5,605 bases of DNA from an uncultured Ruminococcus sp. (GTDB taxonomy: Bacteria; Bacillota; Clostridia; Oscillospirales; Ruminococcaceae): positions 1-5,605 of the forward strand of contig CACYBC010000100.1 of assembly GCA_902772615.1 (NCBI GenBank), given 5' to 3'. Both the position numbers and the translations under genes were made by a program. Every line of letters begins with the position of its first letter. Position 1 is the first letter of the stretch. Below the pieces are notes generated by a model, which saw nothing but the letters and a program-made list of their open reading frames with translations, had not been told where the DNA came from and ran no database searches. This document shows positions 1 through 3,944 of this stretch, piece by piece.

Positions 1-165
1 GCACTTAGGGCAAATGATCTGTTCATGCCTGATCCGGAAGCTGCCTTCAACGCAATAGAAGTCTTTGCTAACGATATGATCGCATCCTCCTGGCGTATCA
101 AATATGCAATCGTCACAAGGATCGTCGCTTGGCAATATGTCGAATATGCTCAGCTGTCCTCTCAT
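1..165 (-). CDS. Cysteine-rich small phage-type protein, 3' end cut by window edge
   Basis: The ATG (165-163) overlaps the stop codon of the upstream gene in an ATGA arrangement, with a GAGG-like purine stretch about 8 bases upstream, so the two are probably translationally coupled. Fifty-five codons are visible with no stop before the window edge. The protein begins MRGQLSIFDI, a start style often seen in short Bacillota phage proteins, and then carries cysteines at residues 17, 20, 28, 38, 52 and 55. The C-x2-C pairs at 17/20 and 52/55 suggest a small zinc-binding fold. This ORF is not closed inside the window, so its length and C-terminus are unknown. I do not recognise a specific family and assign no function. 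It is the last visible member of the leftward early operon. Confidence 0.72.
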   Translation of the reverse strand, partial: MRGQLSIFDILPSDDPCDDCIFDTPGGCDHIVSKDFYCVEGSFRIRHEQIICPKC

Positions 166-371
166 CTTCTTTTCCTCTTCTTGTTCTTGATTACCGCGAA
201 CACATCGAACTGTGACTCACGCAAGGCGATCGTGTCTCCGTCCTTGAACTCCAGAACAATGTACCTGTTCCGAGGATCCCTGTCTTTCGGCTGTCTGGCT
301 GCTGTGATCGGCCACGCGTCGAGTCCGCTGACCACTGAGTATTTCTTGATATCATGGATCCGCGCAGTCAT
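162..371 (-). CDS. Small basic hypothetical protein (69 aa)
   Basis: I chose the start at 371 because GGAAGGA (376-382) sits 4-5 bases upstream. The longer in-frame start at 434 lies inside the end of the preceding gene and has no comparable ribosome binding site. The protein starts MTARIHDIKKYSVVSG, has a central stretch with a beta-strand look (RYIVLEFKDGDTIALRES) and ends in a strongly basic tail, KNKKRKRR. The 'VLEFKDGDTIAL' stretch suggests a small beta-barrel or a nucleic-acid-associated fold, but that is only a guess. Its stop overlaps the next start by the ATGA arrangement, and it follows the preceding gene by 46 bp. No known family recognised; function unknown. Confidence 0.75.
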   Translation of the reverse strand: MTARIHDIKKYSVVSGLDAWPITAARQPKDRDPRNRYIVLEFKDGDTIALRESQFDVFAVIKNKKRKRR

Positions 372-417
372 ATAGTCCTTCCGGCTGTCTTTGTGTTTAT
401 CCTTGCCTTTGTATGAT

Positions 418-552
418 CTAAGCAGTATGTCCATCCGAATCGCCTTCGCGCTCTCGCTTCGCCTTCCATTCTTCGTAGGCTCTCATGTTCTCAGGATCCT
501 GGTAGAATTTGACAGCCGCTTCCAGCAGCATGTCCACAGCTTTCCCTTCCAT
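418..552 (-). CDS. Short conserved-looking phage protein (44 aa)
   Basis: The start at 552 has an excellent Shine-Dalgarno GGAGG (560-564) 7 bases upstream. Longer in-frame starts reach back into the preceding gene and give a low-complexity arginine-rich translation that is only its shadow. The protein reads MEGKAVDMLLEAAVKFYQDP then NMRAYEEWKAKRER, an amphipathic all-helical peptide. The pattern 'LLEAAVKFYQDPEN...YEEWKAKR' resembles short hypothetical proteins I have seen in Bacillota prophage early operons; this is from memory and unchecked. It starts 13 bp after the end of the 67-aa gene, so the two are almost certainly co-transcribed. Molecular role unknown. Confidence 0.8.
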   Translation of the reverse strand: MEGKAVDMLLEAAVKFYQDPENMRAYEEWKAKREREGDSDGHTA

Positions 553-565
553 CTCTTCTCCTCCG

Positions 566-769
566 TTATGCAGAGATCTGACCGTCAGGTCCTGCTGCCG
601 CCTGGCGCATCTCTGCTTCCATCTCTTCTCTGGCCGCCTTGTACCCGGCTTTGAATCCCCGCCTGTGGGCCCCGGCCGTCGCTTCGATATAGGTGCACGT
701 GATCTCCTTCTGATCATCGTCCATCTCCCTGTATGCTTCAGCGATCGTCTCGGCTTCTGCAATCCTCAT
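566..769 (-). CDS. Small helical hypothetical protein (67 aa)
   Basis: The ATG at 769 is preceded by AAAGGAG, 7 bases upstream, and that site forms the last codons of the upstream gene (stop 774-776), leaving a 4-bp gap typical of translational coupling. The sequence MRIAEAETIAEAYREMDDDQ is followed by GAHRRGFKAGYKAAREEMEA. It is charged, alanine-rich and probably entirely alpha-helical. The 'RGFxAGYKAAREEM' segment is a recurring motif in short phage and conjugative-element proteins of Bacillota (family memory, not a database result). The protein has no membrane segment, no cysteine cluster and no catalytic motif. Function unknown; its position in the leftward operon argues for an early accessory role. 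Confidence 0.8.
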   Translation of the reverse strand: MRIAEAETIAEAYREMDDDQKEITCTYIEATAGAHRRGFKAGYKAAREEMEAEMRQAAAGPDGQISA

Positions 770-773
770 TTGC

Positions 774-1397
774 TCACTCCTTTCCGTATAGTCCTTCCTT
801 CTTCAGGTGATTGATCACTGTCTGTTTCGAGCATCCCAGATCTTCAGCGATCCACGAGATGCTCCTGGGCGGCGTGGCCGTGTAAAGCGCTACGATCTTG
901 CCGTGATCAATCCTGCTTCGAATAGATTGACCTGCTTTGTCCGGCACCCCCCCTATTTTTTCTGCGAGAGGTGACATCTCCTCTTTTTGTGCACTCTGCA
1001 TAATTTCACGGACAGATTTGGAGTCCGTTTGTGCACTCTGCACAAGAATCTCCTCTCCTTTCAGATACTTACCGGACTCTTCCCACTCTTCTTTAGTCGC
1101 CTTTTGTGCAGGTTGCACATCCTGATACGCTCCCGGGATCCACTTCTTGAACACCTCGTAGTAGCTTCCTGTGTTCCCCAGCAGCTTCTTCGCGCAGGCC
1201 ATAGCCAGACCCATGTGCCGATCATAATCGTCTCCCGGCTGGCACTTAACCACCGTCTTTGTTCCGTCGTTCCAGAACACGATCGTTGCCGGCCCGCTGA
1301 AGATGACCTTCTCGATCGATCGCCTCATGAATGTCTCCATAAACAATTTCATGGGCACGACGCATTCGAGCGTCCTATCTACTGTGTTGTTATCCAT
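774..1397 (-). CDS. Phage early protein with C-terminal helix-turn-helix (207 aa), possible replication or DNA-binding protein
   Basis: The start at 1397 is preceded by AAGGAG (1405-1410) 7 bases upstream; the frame stays open 28 codons further back, but that stretch lies in the upstream gene. Residues 28-86 form a compact domain with a strand-loop-strand core, VIFSGPATIVFWNDGTKTVV, followed by a helix ending in YYEVFKKW. I recognise this pattern from widespread hypothetical proteins of Bacillota phages. Residues 90-155 are a polar linker containing VQPAQ, VQSAQ and MQSAQ repeats. Residues 160-203 (IDHGKIVALYTA, then SISWIAEDLGCSKQTVINHL) are a helix-turn-helix like those of resolvase or homeodomain-like binders. 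The linker repeats are encoded by palindromic DNA repeats, described separately. DNA binding is well supported; an initiator role is inference. A run of seven G's follows six A's near codons 148-151. Confidence 0.88.
   Translation of the reverse strand: MDNNTVDRTLECVVPMKLFMETFMRRSIEKVIFSGPATIVFWNDGTKTVVKCQPGDDYDRHMGLAMACAKKLLGNTGSYYEVFKKWIPGAYQDVQPAQKATKEEWEESGKYLKGEEILVQSAQTDSKSVREIMQSAQKEEMSPLAEKIGGVPDKAGQSIRSRIDHGKIVALYTATPPRSISWIAEDLGCSKQTVINHLKKEGLYGKE
988..1119. repeat. Three intragenic 15-bp dyads, TGTGCA-N3-TGCACA
   Basis: Copies lie at 988-1002 (TGTGCACTCTGCATA, one arm mismatch), 1030-1044 (TGTGCACTCTGCACA, perfect arms) and 1105-1119 (TGTGCAGGTTGCACA, perfect arms). Each is preceded by a short T run on the plus strand. 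They are 42 and 75 bp apart, both multiples of three, and all sit in the same frame of the minus-strand helix-turn-helix gene, where each encodes [V/M]-Q-[S/P]-A-Q in the linker between its two domains. I found no other copy in the window. Binding sites for the encoded protein, or origin iterons, are the likeliest readings. Confidence 0.8.
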
Positions 1398-1410
1398 GCT
1401 GACTCTCCTT

Positions 1411-1722
1411 TCAGATGATCGGTCCCAGACTGTCCCGGATGTCATCGATCGGCGGAACGTCCGCAAACTCTTCTCCGTCAACGCCGACGATCACGATCGC
1501 TCCGACAAAATCGACGCCGTTGATCGAGCAATTGTACGGAAGTCCCCGCAGCCTGCCTTCTTCGTTGCAGATGATTGCCACCGGCTTCCCTTTGACCTGC
1601 ATCGTGACGGCTTCGATGTATCCGCCTACGAGTCCCTGCAGCATCTCCAGACTGTTCTCGATGACTACGATGTTCCCTGTCTTTTCCCCTGGTCTTTTTA
1701 CGATCGCTCTGATGTCGCTCAT
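1411..1722 (-). CDS. DUF3846 family protein (103 aa)
   Basis: The start at 1722 has GGAGG (1728-1732) 5 bases upstream; longer starts run antisense through the promoter of the neighbouring plus-strand gene. The protein opens with MSDIRAIVKRPGEKTG, then IENSLEMLQGLVGGYIEAVT, then AIICNEEGRLRGLPYN, and ends its core with VGAIVIVGVDGEEFADV. The 'L(Q)xxVGGYIEAV', 'CNEEGxLxGLPxN' and 'GxxxxVGxDGEEFxxL' blocks in this order are those of DUF3846, a single-domain family of about 100 residues frequent in phages, plasmids and ICEs of Bacillota. Its molecular function is not known. It ends 13 bp before the helix-turn-helix gene and is therefore in the same operon. No signal peptide or membrane segment is visible. 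Confidence 0.92.
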   Translation of the reverse strand: MSDIRAIVKRPGEKTGNIVVIENSLEMLQGLVGGYIEAVTMQVKGKPVAIICNEEGRLRGLPYNCSINGVDFVGAIVIVGVDGEEFADVPPIDDIRDSLGPII

Positions 1723-1770
1723 GATTCCCTCCTCATTTCCTCCGCGGCTTCCTTTCTGTCCTGCTGCCTG

Positions 1771-1779
1771 TGATATAAT
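1771..1779 (+). promoter_or_regulatory. Extended -10 promoter for the plus-strand membrane-anchored gene
   Basis: The sequence TGATATAAT contains a consensus TATAAT (1774-1779) with the TG of an extended -10 one base upstream. No good -35 is present at 16-18 bp spacing (pyrimidine-rich CCTTTC region), which extended -10 promoters tolerate. Transcription would start near 1786, only about 13 bases before the ATG at 1799. It points against the surrounding leftward operon. Confidence 0.6.
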
Positions 1780-1798
1780 CTCCTTATGGAGGTGTACT

Positions 1799-2095
1799 AT
1801 GCTCAGATATCGAATGAATAAACTCATCCGTTTACTTGAGAACGGTGATCTCGACTCTTTCAATGCGGCCATTAAATCCGATTCTTATGCGAAAGCCTTG
1901 AAGGCCCTCGAAGATAGCCGCTGCATCGACGTTACCCGCGCTTGGGGAGGTGACATCGTTCGCGTGCGTCTCTTATCTCACTATGCAGCGTATCAGCTAA
2001 GCAGACGCGACCTCTGGCTAAATCGCTTTTATGGTTTCCTTGCTGGTGTCGCCACGTCTCTGGCCGCTCACTATCTCATCGTGTTAATAGGATGA
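1799..2095 (+). CDS. Predicted winged-helix-like protein with C-terminal membrane anchor (98 aa)
   Basis: The ATG at 1799 follows GGAGG (1788-1792) by 6 bases. Residues 1-65 have a helix, helix, helix, beta-hairpin pattern: MNKLIRLLENG, then YAKALKALEDSRCIDVTRAW, then DIVRVRLLSHYAAY. The 'ALxxLEDxxxIxVxxxxGxxVxVRLLxxYxAY' arrangement resembles winged-helix domains of short Bacillota proteins that end in a transmembrane helix. Residues 77-97 (FYGFLAGVATSLAAHYLIVL) are such a helix, so the protein is probably an inner-membrane protein with a cytoplasmic N-terminus. It runs opposite to the leftward operon around it, has its own promoter, and its last 20 bp overlap the end of the 26-aa membrane peptide gene on the other strand. 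The wing assignment is inference from pattern. Function unknown; an exclusion or sensing role is possible. Confidence 0.8.
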   Translation: MLRYRMNKLIRLLENGDLDSFNAAIKSDSYAKALKALEDSRCIDVTRAWGGDIVRVRLLSHYAAYQLSRRDLWLNRFYGFLAGVATSLAAHYLIVLIG

Positions 2096-2156
2096 TCAGC
2101 AGTATGCCAACAACAACTCCTGCCACATAAAACAAAACTGTCAACCAATCTTCCAT
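2076..2156 (-). CDS. Tiny single-pass membrane peptide (26 aa)
   Basis: The ATG at 2156 has AAAGGAG 5 bases upstream, a near-optimal ribosome binding site. The peptide starts MEDWLTVLFYVAGVVVGILL and ends IILLTR: a short acidic N-terminus, about 20 hydrophobic residues and a terminal arginine, so a single transmembrane helix. A longer upstream frame is open to 2378 but runs through a hairpin-rich stretch with no protein-like composition, and I reject it. The gene is the second member of the leftward operon. Its 3' end overlaps the convergent plus-strand gene by 20 bp. Single-helix peptides like this are common next to phage repressors; the function is unknown. Confidence 0.7.
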   Translation of the reverse strand: MEDWLTVLFYVAGVVVGILLIILLTR

Positions 2157-2341
2157 TCCTTCTCCTTTTTCCTGCTGCCGGCCCGGGCCTTCGCGGGGAG
2201 CGCGAAGCTGGAGGTAATATGAGCAATGGGTTGGGTTATGGTGATCAGCTTCGCAGGCATAGTGCGAAGACCCTTCCGGCATGTTTGAAACCGTTTGGCC
2301 GATGAAATCGAGGTGAAGATCGGCCTCCGGCGGTTTCCCGT
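2157..2341. other. Hairpin-rich gap between the two membrane-peptide genes, possible structured RNA
   Basis: Three strong stem-loops occupy 185 bp. The first pairs 2189-2195 with 2201-2207 (CTTCGCG/CGCGAAG, 5-base loop). The second pairs 2249-2255 with 2263-2269 (CTTCGCA/TGCGAAG, 7-base loop). The third is a two-part stem: 2287-2293 with 2331-2337 (GAAACCG/CGGTTTC) enclosing 2297-2303 with 2319-2325 (GGCCGAT/ATCGGCC). A 10-bp palindrome GGCCCGGGCC lies at 2180-2189. No stem is followed by a proper T tract on either strand, so these are not simple terminators. The leftward transcript would carry the whole region between two short ORFs. Confidence 0.55.
2219..2305 (+). CDS. Possible 28-aa peptide ORF, doubtful
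   Basis: ATG at 2219 is preceded by GGAGG (2210-2214) with a 4-base spacer and opens a frame of 28 codons reading MSNGLGYGDQLRRHSAKTLP and ending KPFGR. The Shine-Dalgarno is good, but the frame is short, lies on the strand opposite the surrounding operon, has no obvious promoter of its own, and crosses two hairpins. It could be read as the distal part of the transcript from the 1799 gene. I list it only because of the ribosome binding site; chance is the likelier explanation. Confidence 0.2.
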   Translation: MSNGLGYGDQLRRHSAKTLPACLKPFGR

Positions 2342-2452
2342 TTAAAAGTATTCCTTCGTGACCAGCGCTTTGACGCACGTATAGATCACGACGATGCTGA
2401 CTCCCGCTCCGATCGAGGCGATTGTCAGAAGTATTGAATCAATCCACGGCAT
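2342..2452 (-). CDS. Small single-pass membrane protein (36 aa), first gene of the leftward operon
   Basis: The ATG at 2452 follows a GGGGG-type Shine-Dalgarno (AAGGGGGT) by about 7 bases. The frame is open further upstream, but that extension translates the operator repeats of the control region. The protein begins MPWIDSILLTIASIGAGVSI and continues VVIYTCVKALVTKEYF, giving one transmembrane helix around residues 5-29 and a short tail. It is the first gene after the leftward promoter, with a leader of about 55 bases, so it should be among the earliest products made on induction. No family recognised. Small membrane peptides in this location can be exclusion factors or membrane effectors, but nothing in the sequence decides that. 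Confidence 0.7.
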   Translation of the reverse strand: MPWIDSILLTIASIGAGVSIVVIYTCVKALVTKEYF

Positions 2453-2487
2453 GTTTAGACCCCCTTGTTGAACTATTACGTTTCTTT

Positions 2488-2565
2488 TGTCCGCTATTTT
2501 CCTATCTGCGTACACAATACTCCTGTTAGCGTACTTTGTCAATATGTTTTTCCTGTTTGCGAACA
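2488..2565. promoter_or_regulatory. Cluster of repressor operator-like sites
   Basis: Three sites share TCC followed by a 12-mer: 2503-2514 (TATCTGCGTACA), 2524-2535 (TGTTAGCGTACT) and 2554-2565 (TGTTTGCGAACA, palindromic except one position). A fourth, reverse-oriented site at 2488-2499 carries TAGCGGACA on the minus strand. Centres are 15, 21 and 30 bp apart. The second lies between the -35 and -10 of the leftward promoter, the first covers its start point, and the 2554 site sits just upstream of the rightward -35. This placement is what is expected of operators for the adjacent XRE repressor. Confidence 0.7.
2514..2542 (-). promoter_or_regulatory. Leftward early promoter
   Basis: On the minus strand there is a perfect -35, TTGACA (2542-2537), a 17-bp spacer and a -10, TATTGT (2519-2514). 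Transcription would start near 2507. An operator-like dyad fills the spacer and another covers the start point, so repressor binding should exclude RNA polymerase. Confidence 0.72.
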
Positions 2566-2571
2566 TTTTTC

Positions 2572-2600
2572 TTGTTTTTTCCATCTTTCATGTTTATAAT
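2572..2600 (+). promoter_or_regulatory. Rightward promoter of the repressor operon
   Basis: TTGTTT (2572-2577), a 17-bp spacer and a consensus TATAAT (2595-2600) precede the repressor ATG at 2629, whose ribosome binding site is AAAGGAG (2616-2622, 6-base spacer). Start is expected near 2607. The closest operator is centred about 47 bp upstream of that start, a position compatible with activation or autoregulation. Confidence 0.72.
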
Positions 2601-2628
2601 CAAGGTACAAATATGAAAGGAGTTTAAA

Positions 2629-3114
2629 ATGTCTACAATAAATGAACGCGTGAAAATGCTCCGCAAATCTGACGAATTGAACAAAAAAGAAAAGATGACG
2701 CTTGAACGGTTCGGAGCTCGTTTCGGCGTTGGTAGATCGTCTATTTCAGACATTGAGAATGGGCGGCGTGATGTAACCGAACAGATGTTCCTTTCTATCT
2801 GCCGTGAGTTCGACGTCAACCCTGAGTGGCTGCGTGACGGTGTCGGTGAGATGTTCGTTGCAAAGAACCGCAACGAAGAGATCGAGGACTTCTTCAACCG
2901 CGTCCTCGGAGATGATCCGGATGAGTTCCGGCCGCGTCTGATCGCTGCGCTTGCGCGCCTGGATGATTCCGAATGGGATCGTGTGGCTGCGTTCGCCCAG
3001 GCGATCGTTGCCGGCAAGGATCCGGAGCAGGTTGAGCGTGAGCTGATGCATGCCGAGCTCGATCGGCAGCTTGATTTGGAAAAAGAGGAGTCAGAAGCAT
3101 CCAGTGCTTCCTGA
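2629..3114 (+). CDS. XRE-family phage repressor (161 aa)
   Basis: Residues about 5-75 form a Cro/C1-type helix-turn-helix: LERFGARFGVGRSSISDIEN gives helices 2 and 3 (about 25-44), and FDVNPEWLRDGVGEMF (61-76) is the hallmark end of this domain in Bacillota phage repressors. Residues 82-130 (FFNRVLGD, then LARLDDSEWDRVAAFAQAI) look like a helical oligomerisation segment. The tail (140-161) is acidic and serine-rich. At 161 aa there is no room for, and no sign of, the S24 peptidase (Ser-Lys dyad) that allows RecA-driven self-cleavage, and no neighbouring ImmA-type protease is visible, so the induction route is unclear. It reads away from the leftward operon, with the operator cluster between them. 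The ATG and strong ribosome binding site leave the start unambiguous. Confidence 0.93.
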   Translation: MSTINERVKMLRKSDELNKKEKMTLERFGARFGVGRSSISDIENGRRDVTEQMFLSICREFDVNPEWLRDGVGEMFVAKNRNEEIEDFFNRVLGDDPDEFRPRLIAALARLDDSEWDRVAAFAQAIVAGKDPEQVERELMHAELDRQLDLEKEESEASSAS

Positions 3115-3149
3115 TCCGGAAGAAGATGCACCTGTAAGGAGGAACTATC

Positions 3150-3881
3150 ATGAAAAAGACACTTAGTATTCTTCTCGCTGTATCTATGCTCTTTTCTGTC
3201 TCAGTCATGCCCGTATACGGGATCACTGAAGACACGGAGCTTGAATACACATCTGTAAAACTCTATCGTGGAAAGTCCATTAAAAACTACCTGTATGATG
3301 CTGATAAGAAGGTGACGTGGTCCAGTACAAACAAGAAGGTTGCCACCGTCTCGAAGCATGGCTTAATCAAAGCGAAATCTTTTGGTAAGTGCACCGTCAA
3401 GGCGACTACAGAAGGCTATGTTTTTAAGTGCAAGGTCAAAGTCATTCCGCGGAAGCCTGACTTCGATGCAAAAATCACCGCAGTGACTGATAAATACAGC
3501 CATCCTTTGGTTAAGGTCCGGATTAAAAATTACTCGAACAGAGTTCTTTTAGTATACCCAAATGCTACCTATCGTGATTACACCACAAACAAATATGCTA
3601 TGAAACTCAGCACCGATGCTGTGAAGATTAAAGCCGGCAAATCTAAGACTCTGAAGTTTTGGGATTATAACGATGAGCTCTGGAACTTTGCCGGCAGGAA
3701 TGACCCTGATGTTTTTGCGTGCATTGAATCAAGTCTCCGCTATAAGTTCAAGTATGACGGAAAGATCCGCCGCGGGCGGACATATTGGTATACTAAAACT
3801 GACAATGATACTTATCAAGACAGCTACCTCCATAAGAGCGTGTACGGAAGCGGCATCCCGACCAGAGCAGCGTTAAGATAG
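3150..3881 (+). CDS. Secreted protein with BIG2 Ig-like domain (243 aa), probable lysogenic cargo
   Basis: AAGGAGG (3136-3142) lies 7 bases before the ATG. Residues 1-24 are a signal peptide: MKKTLSILLAVSMLFSVSVM then PVYG, with likely cleavage after Gly24. Residues 31-99 match the BIG2 bacterial Ig-like fold, with core blocks VTWSSTNKKVATVSKHGLIK and GKCTVKA followed by FKCKVKV. The two cysteines (81, 94) could form a disulphide. Residues 100-243 are a beta-rich region, lysine- and tyrosine-rich, that I do not recognise. No sortase motif, membrane anchor or choline-type repeat is present, so it is probably released or held non-covalently at the cell wall. It follows the repressor by 35 bp with no clear terminator or promoter between, implying expression in the lysogen. 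It looks more AT-rich than its neighbours, as expected of a separately acquired gene. Confidence 0.88.
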   Translation: MKKTLSILLAVSMLFSVSVMPVYGITEDTELEYTSVKLYRGKSIKNYLYDADKKVTWSSTNKKVATVSKHGLIKAKSFGKCTVKATTEGYVFKCKVKVIPRKPDFDAKITAVTDKYSHPLVKVRIKNYSNRVLLVYPNATYRDYTTNKYAMKLSTDAVKIKAGKSKTLKFWDYNDELWNFAGRNDPDVFACIESSLRYKFKYDGKIRRGRTYWYTKTDNDTYQDSYLHKSVYGSGIPTRAALR

Positions 3882-3884
3882 TGT

Positions 3885-3932
3885 TAGTCTAAAAGTCTTT
3901 GAAATTTTAGACTTAGTCTTAGATAAGTCTAA
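3885..3932. repeat. Overlapping TTAGACT-type inverted repeats before the integrase gene
   Basis: Two 9-bp perfect inverted repeats share the middle arm: AGTCTAAAA (3886-3894) with TTTTAGACT (3905-3913), 10-base loop, and TTAGACTTA (3907-3915) with TAAGTCTAA (3924-3932), 8-base loop. GTCT or AGAC cores recur at 3887, 3895, 3909, 3916 and 3927. The second stem ends directly against the integrase's weak ribosome binding site (GAGG, 3933-3936). The two stems are mutually exclusive in RNA. They could be a regulatory switch, operators for an excision factor, or part of an attachment site. Confidence 0.7.
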
Positions 3933-3944
3933 GAGGTTGTGTGA

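Noticed and set aside
947..961. C7-TA-T6 homopolymer run inside the helix-turn-helix gene, possible programmed frameshift
   Set aside because: The zero frame continues through a convincing C-terminal helix-turn-helix; neither shifted frame yields a recognisable product, and no stimulatory structure is evident.
1415..2095. 226-aa plus-strand version of the membrane-anchored gene
   Set aside because: Its first 128 codons are antisense to the DUF3846 gene and precede the promoter and ribosome binding site that serve the start at 1799.
2141..2260. Minus-strand 39-codon ORF starting MPAKLITITQ across the hairpin region
   Set aside because: The Shine-Dalgarno spacing is long (10 bases), the frame overlaps two hairpins and the start of the better-supported 26-aa gene, and the basic tail is an out-of-frame reading of that gene's ribosome binding site.
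2076..2378. 100-aa minus-strand reading of the 26-aa membrane peptide frame
   Set aside because: The upstream 74 residues lack protein-like composition and start without a ribosome binding site; the internal start at 2156 has an excellent one.
2342..2584. 80-aa version of the first membrane protein, with ANRK/ANRS/ADRK repeats
   Set aside because: The repeats are the operator DNA motif translated; the extension would begin upstream of the mapped leftward promoter.
3097..3129. Two-part stem between repressor and secreted protein (GCATC/GATGC enclosing CTTCC/GGAAG) as terminator or attenuator
   Set aside because: The stems are only 5 bp each with a bulged middle and no T tract; not strong enough to call.
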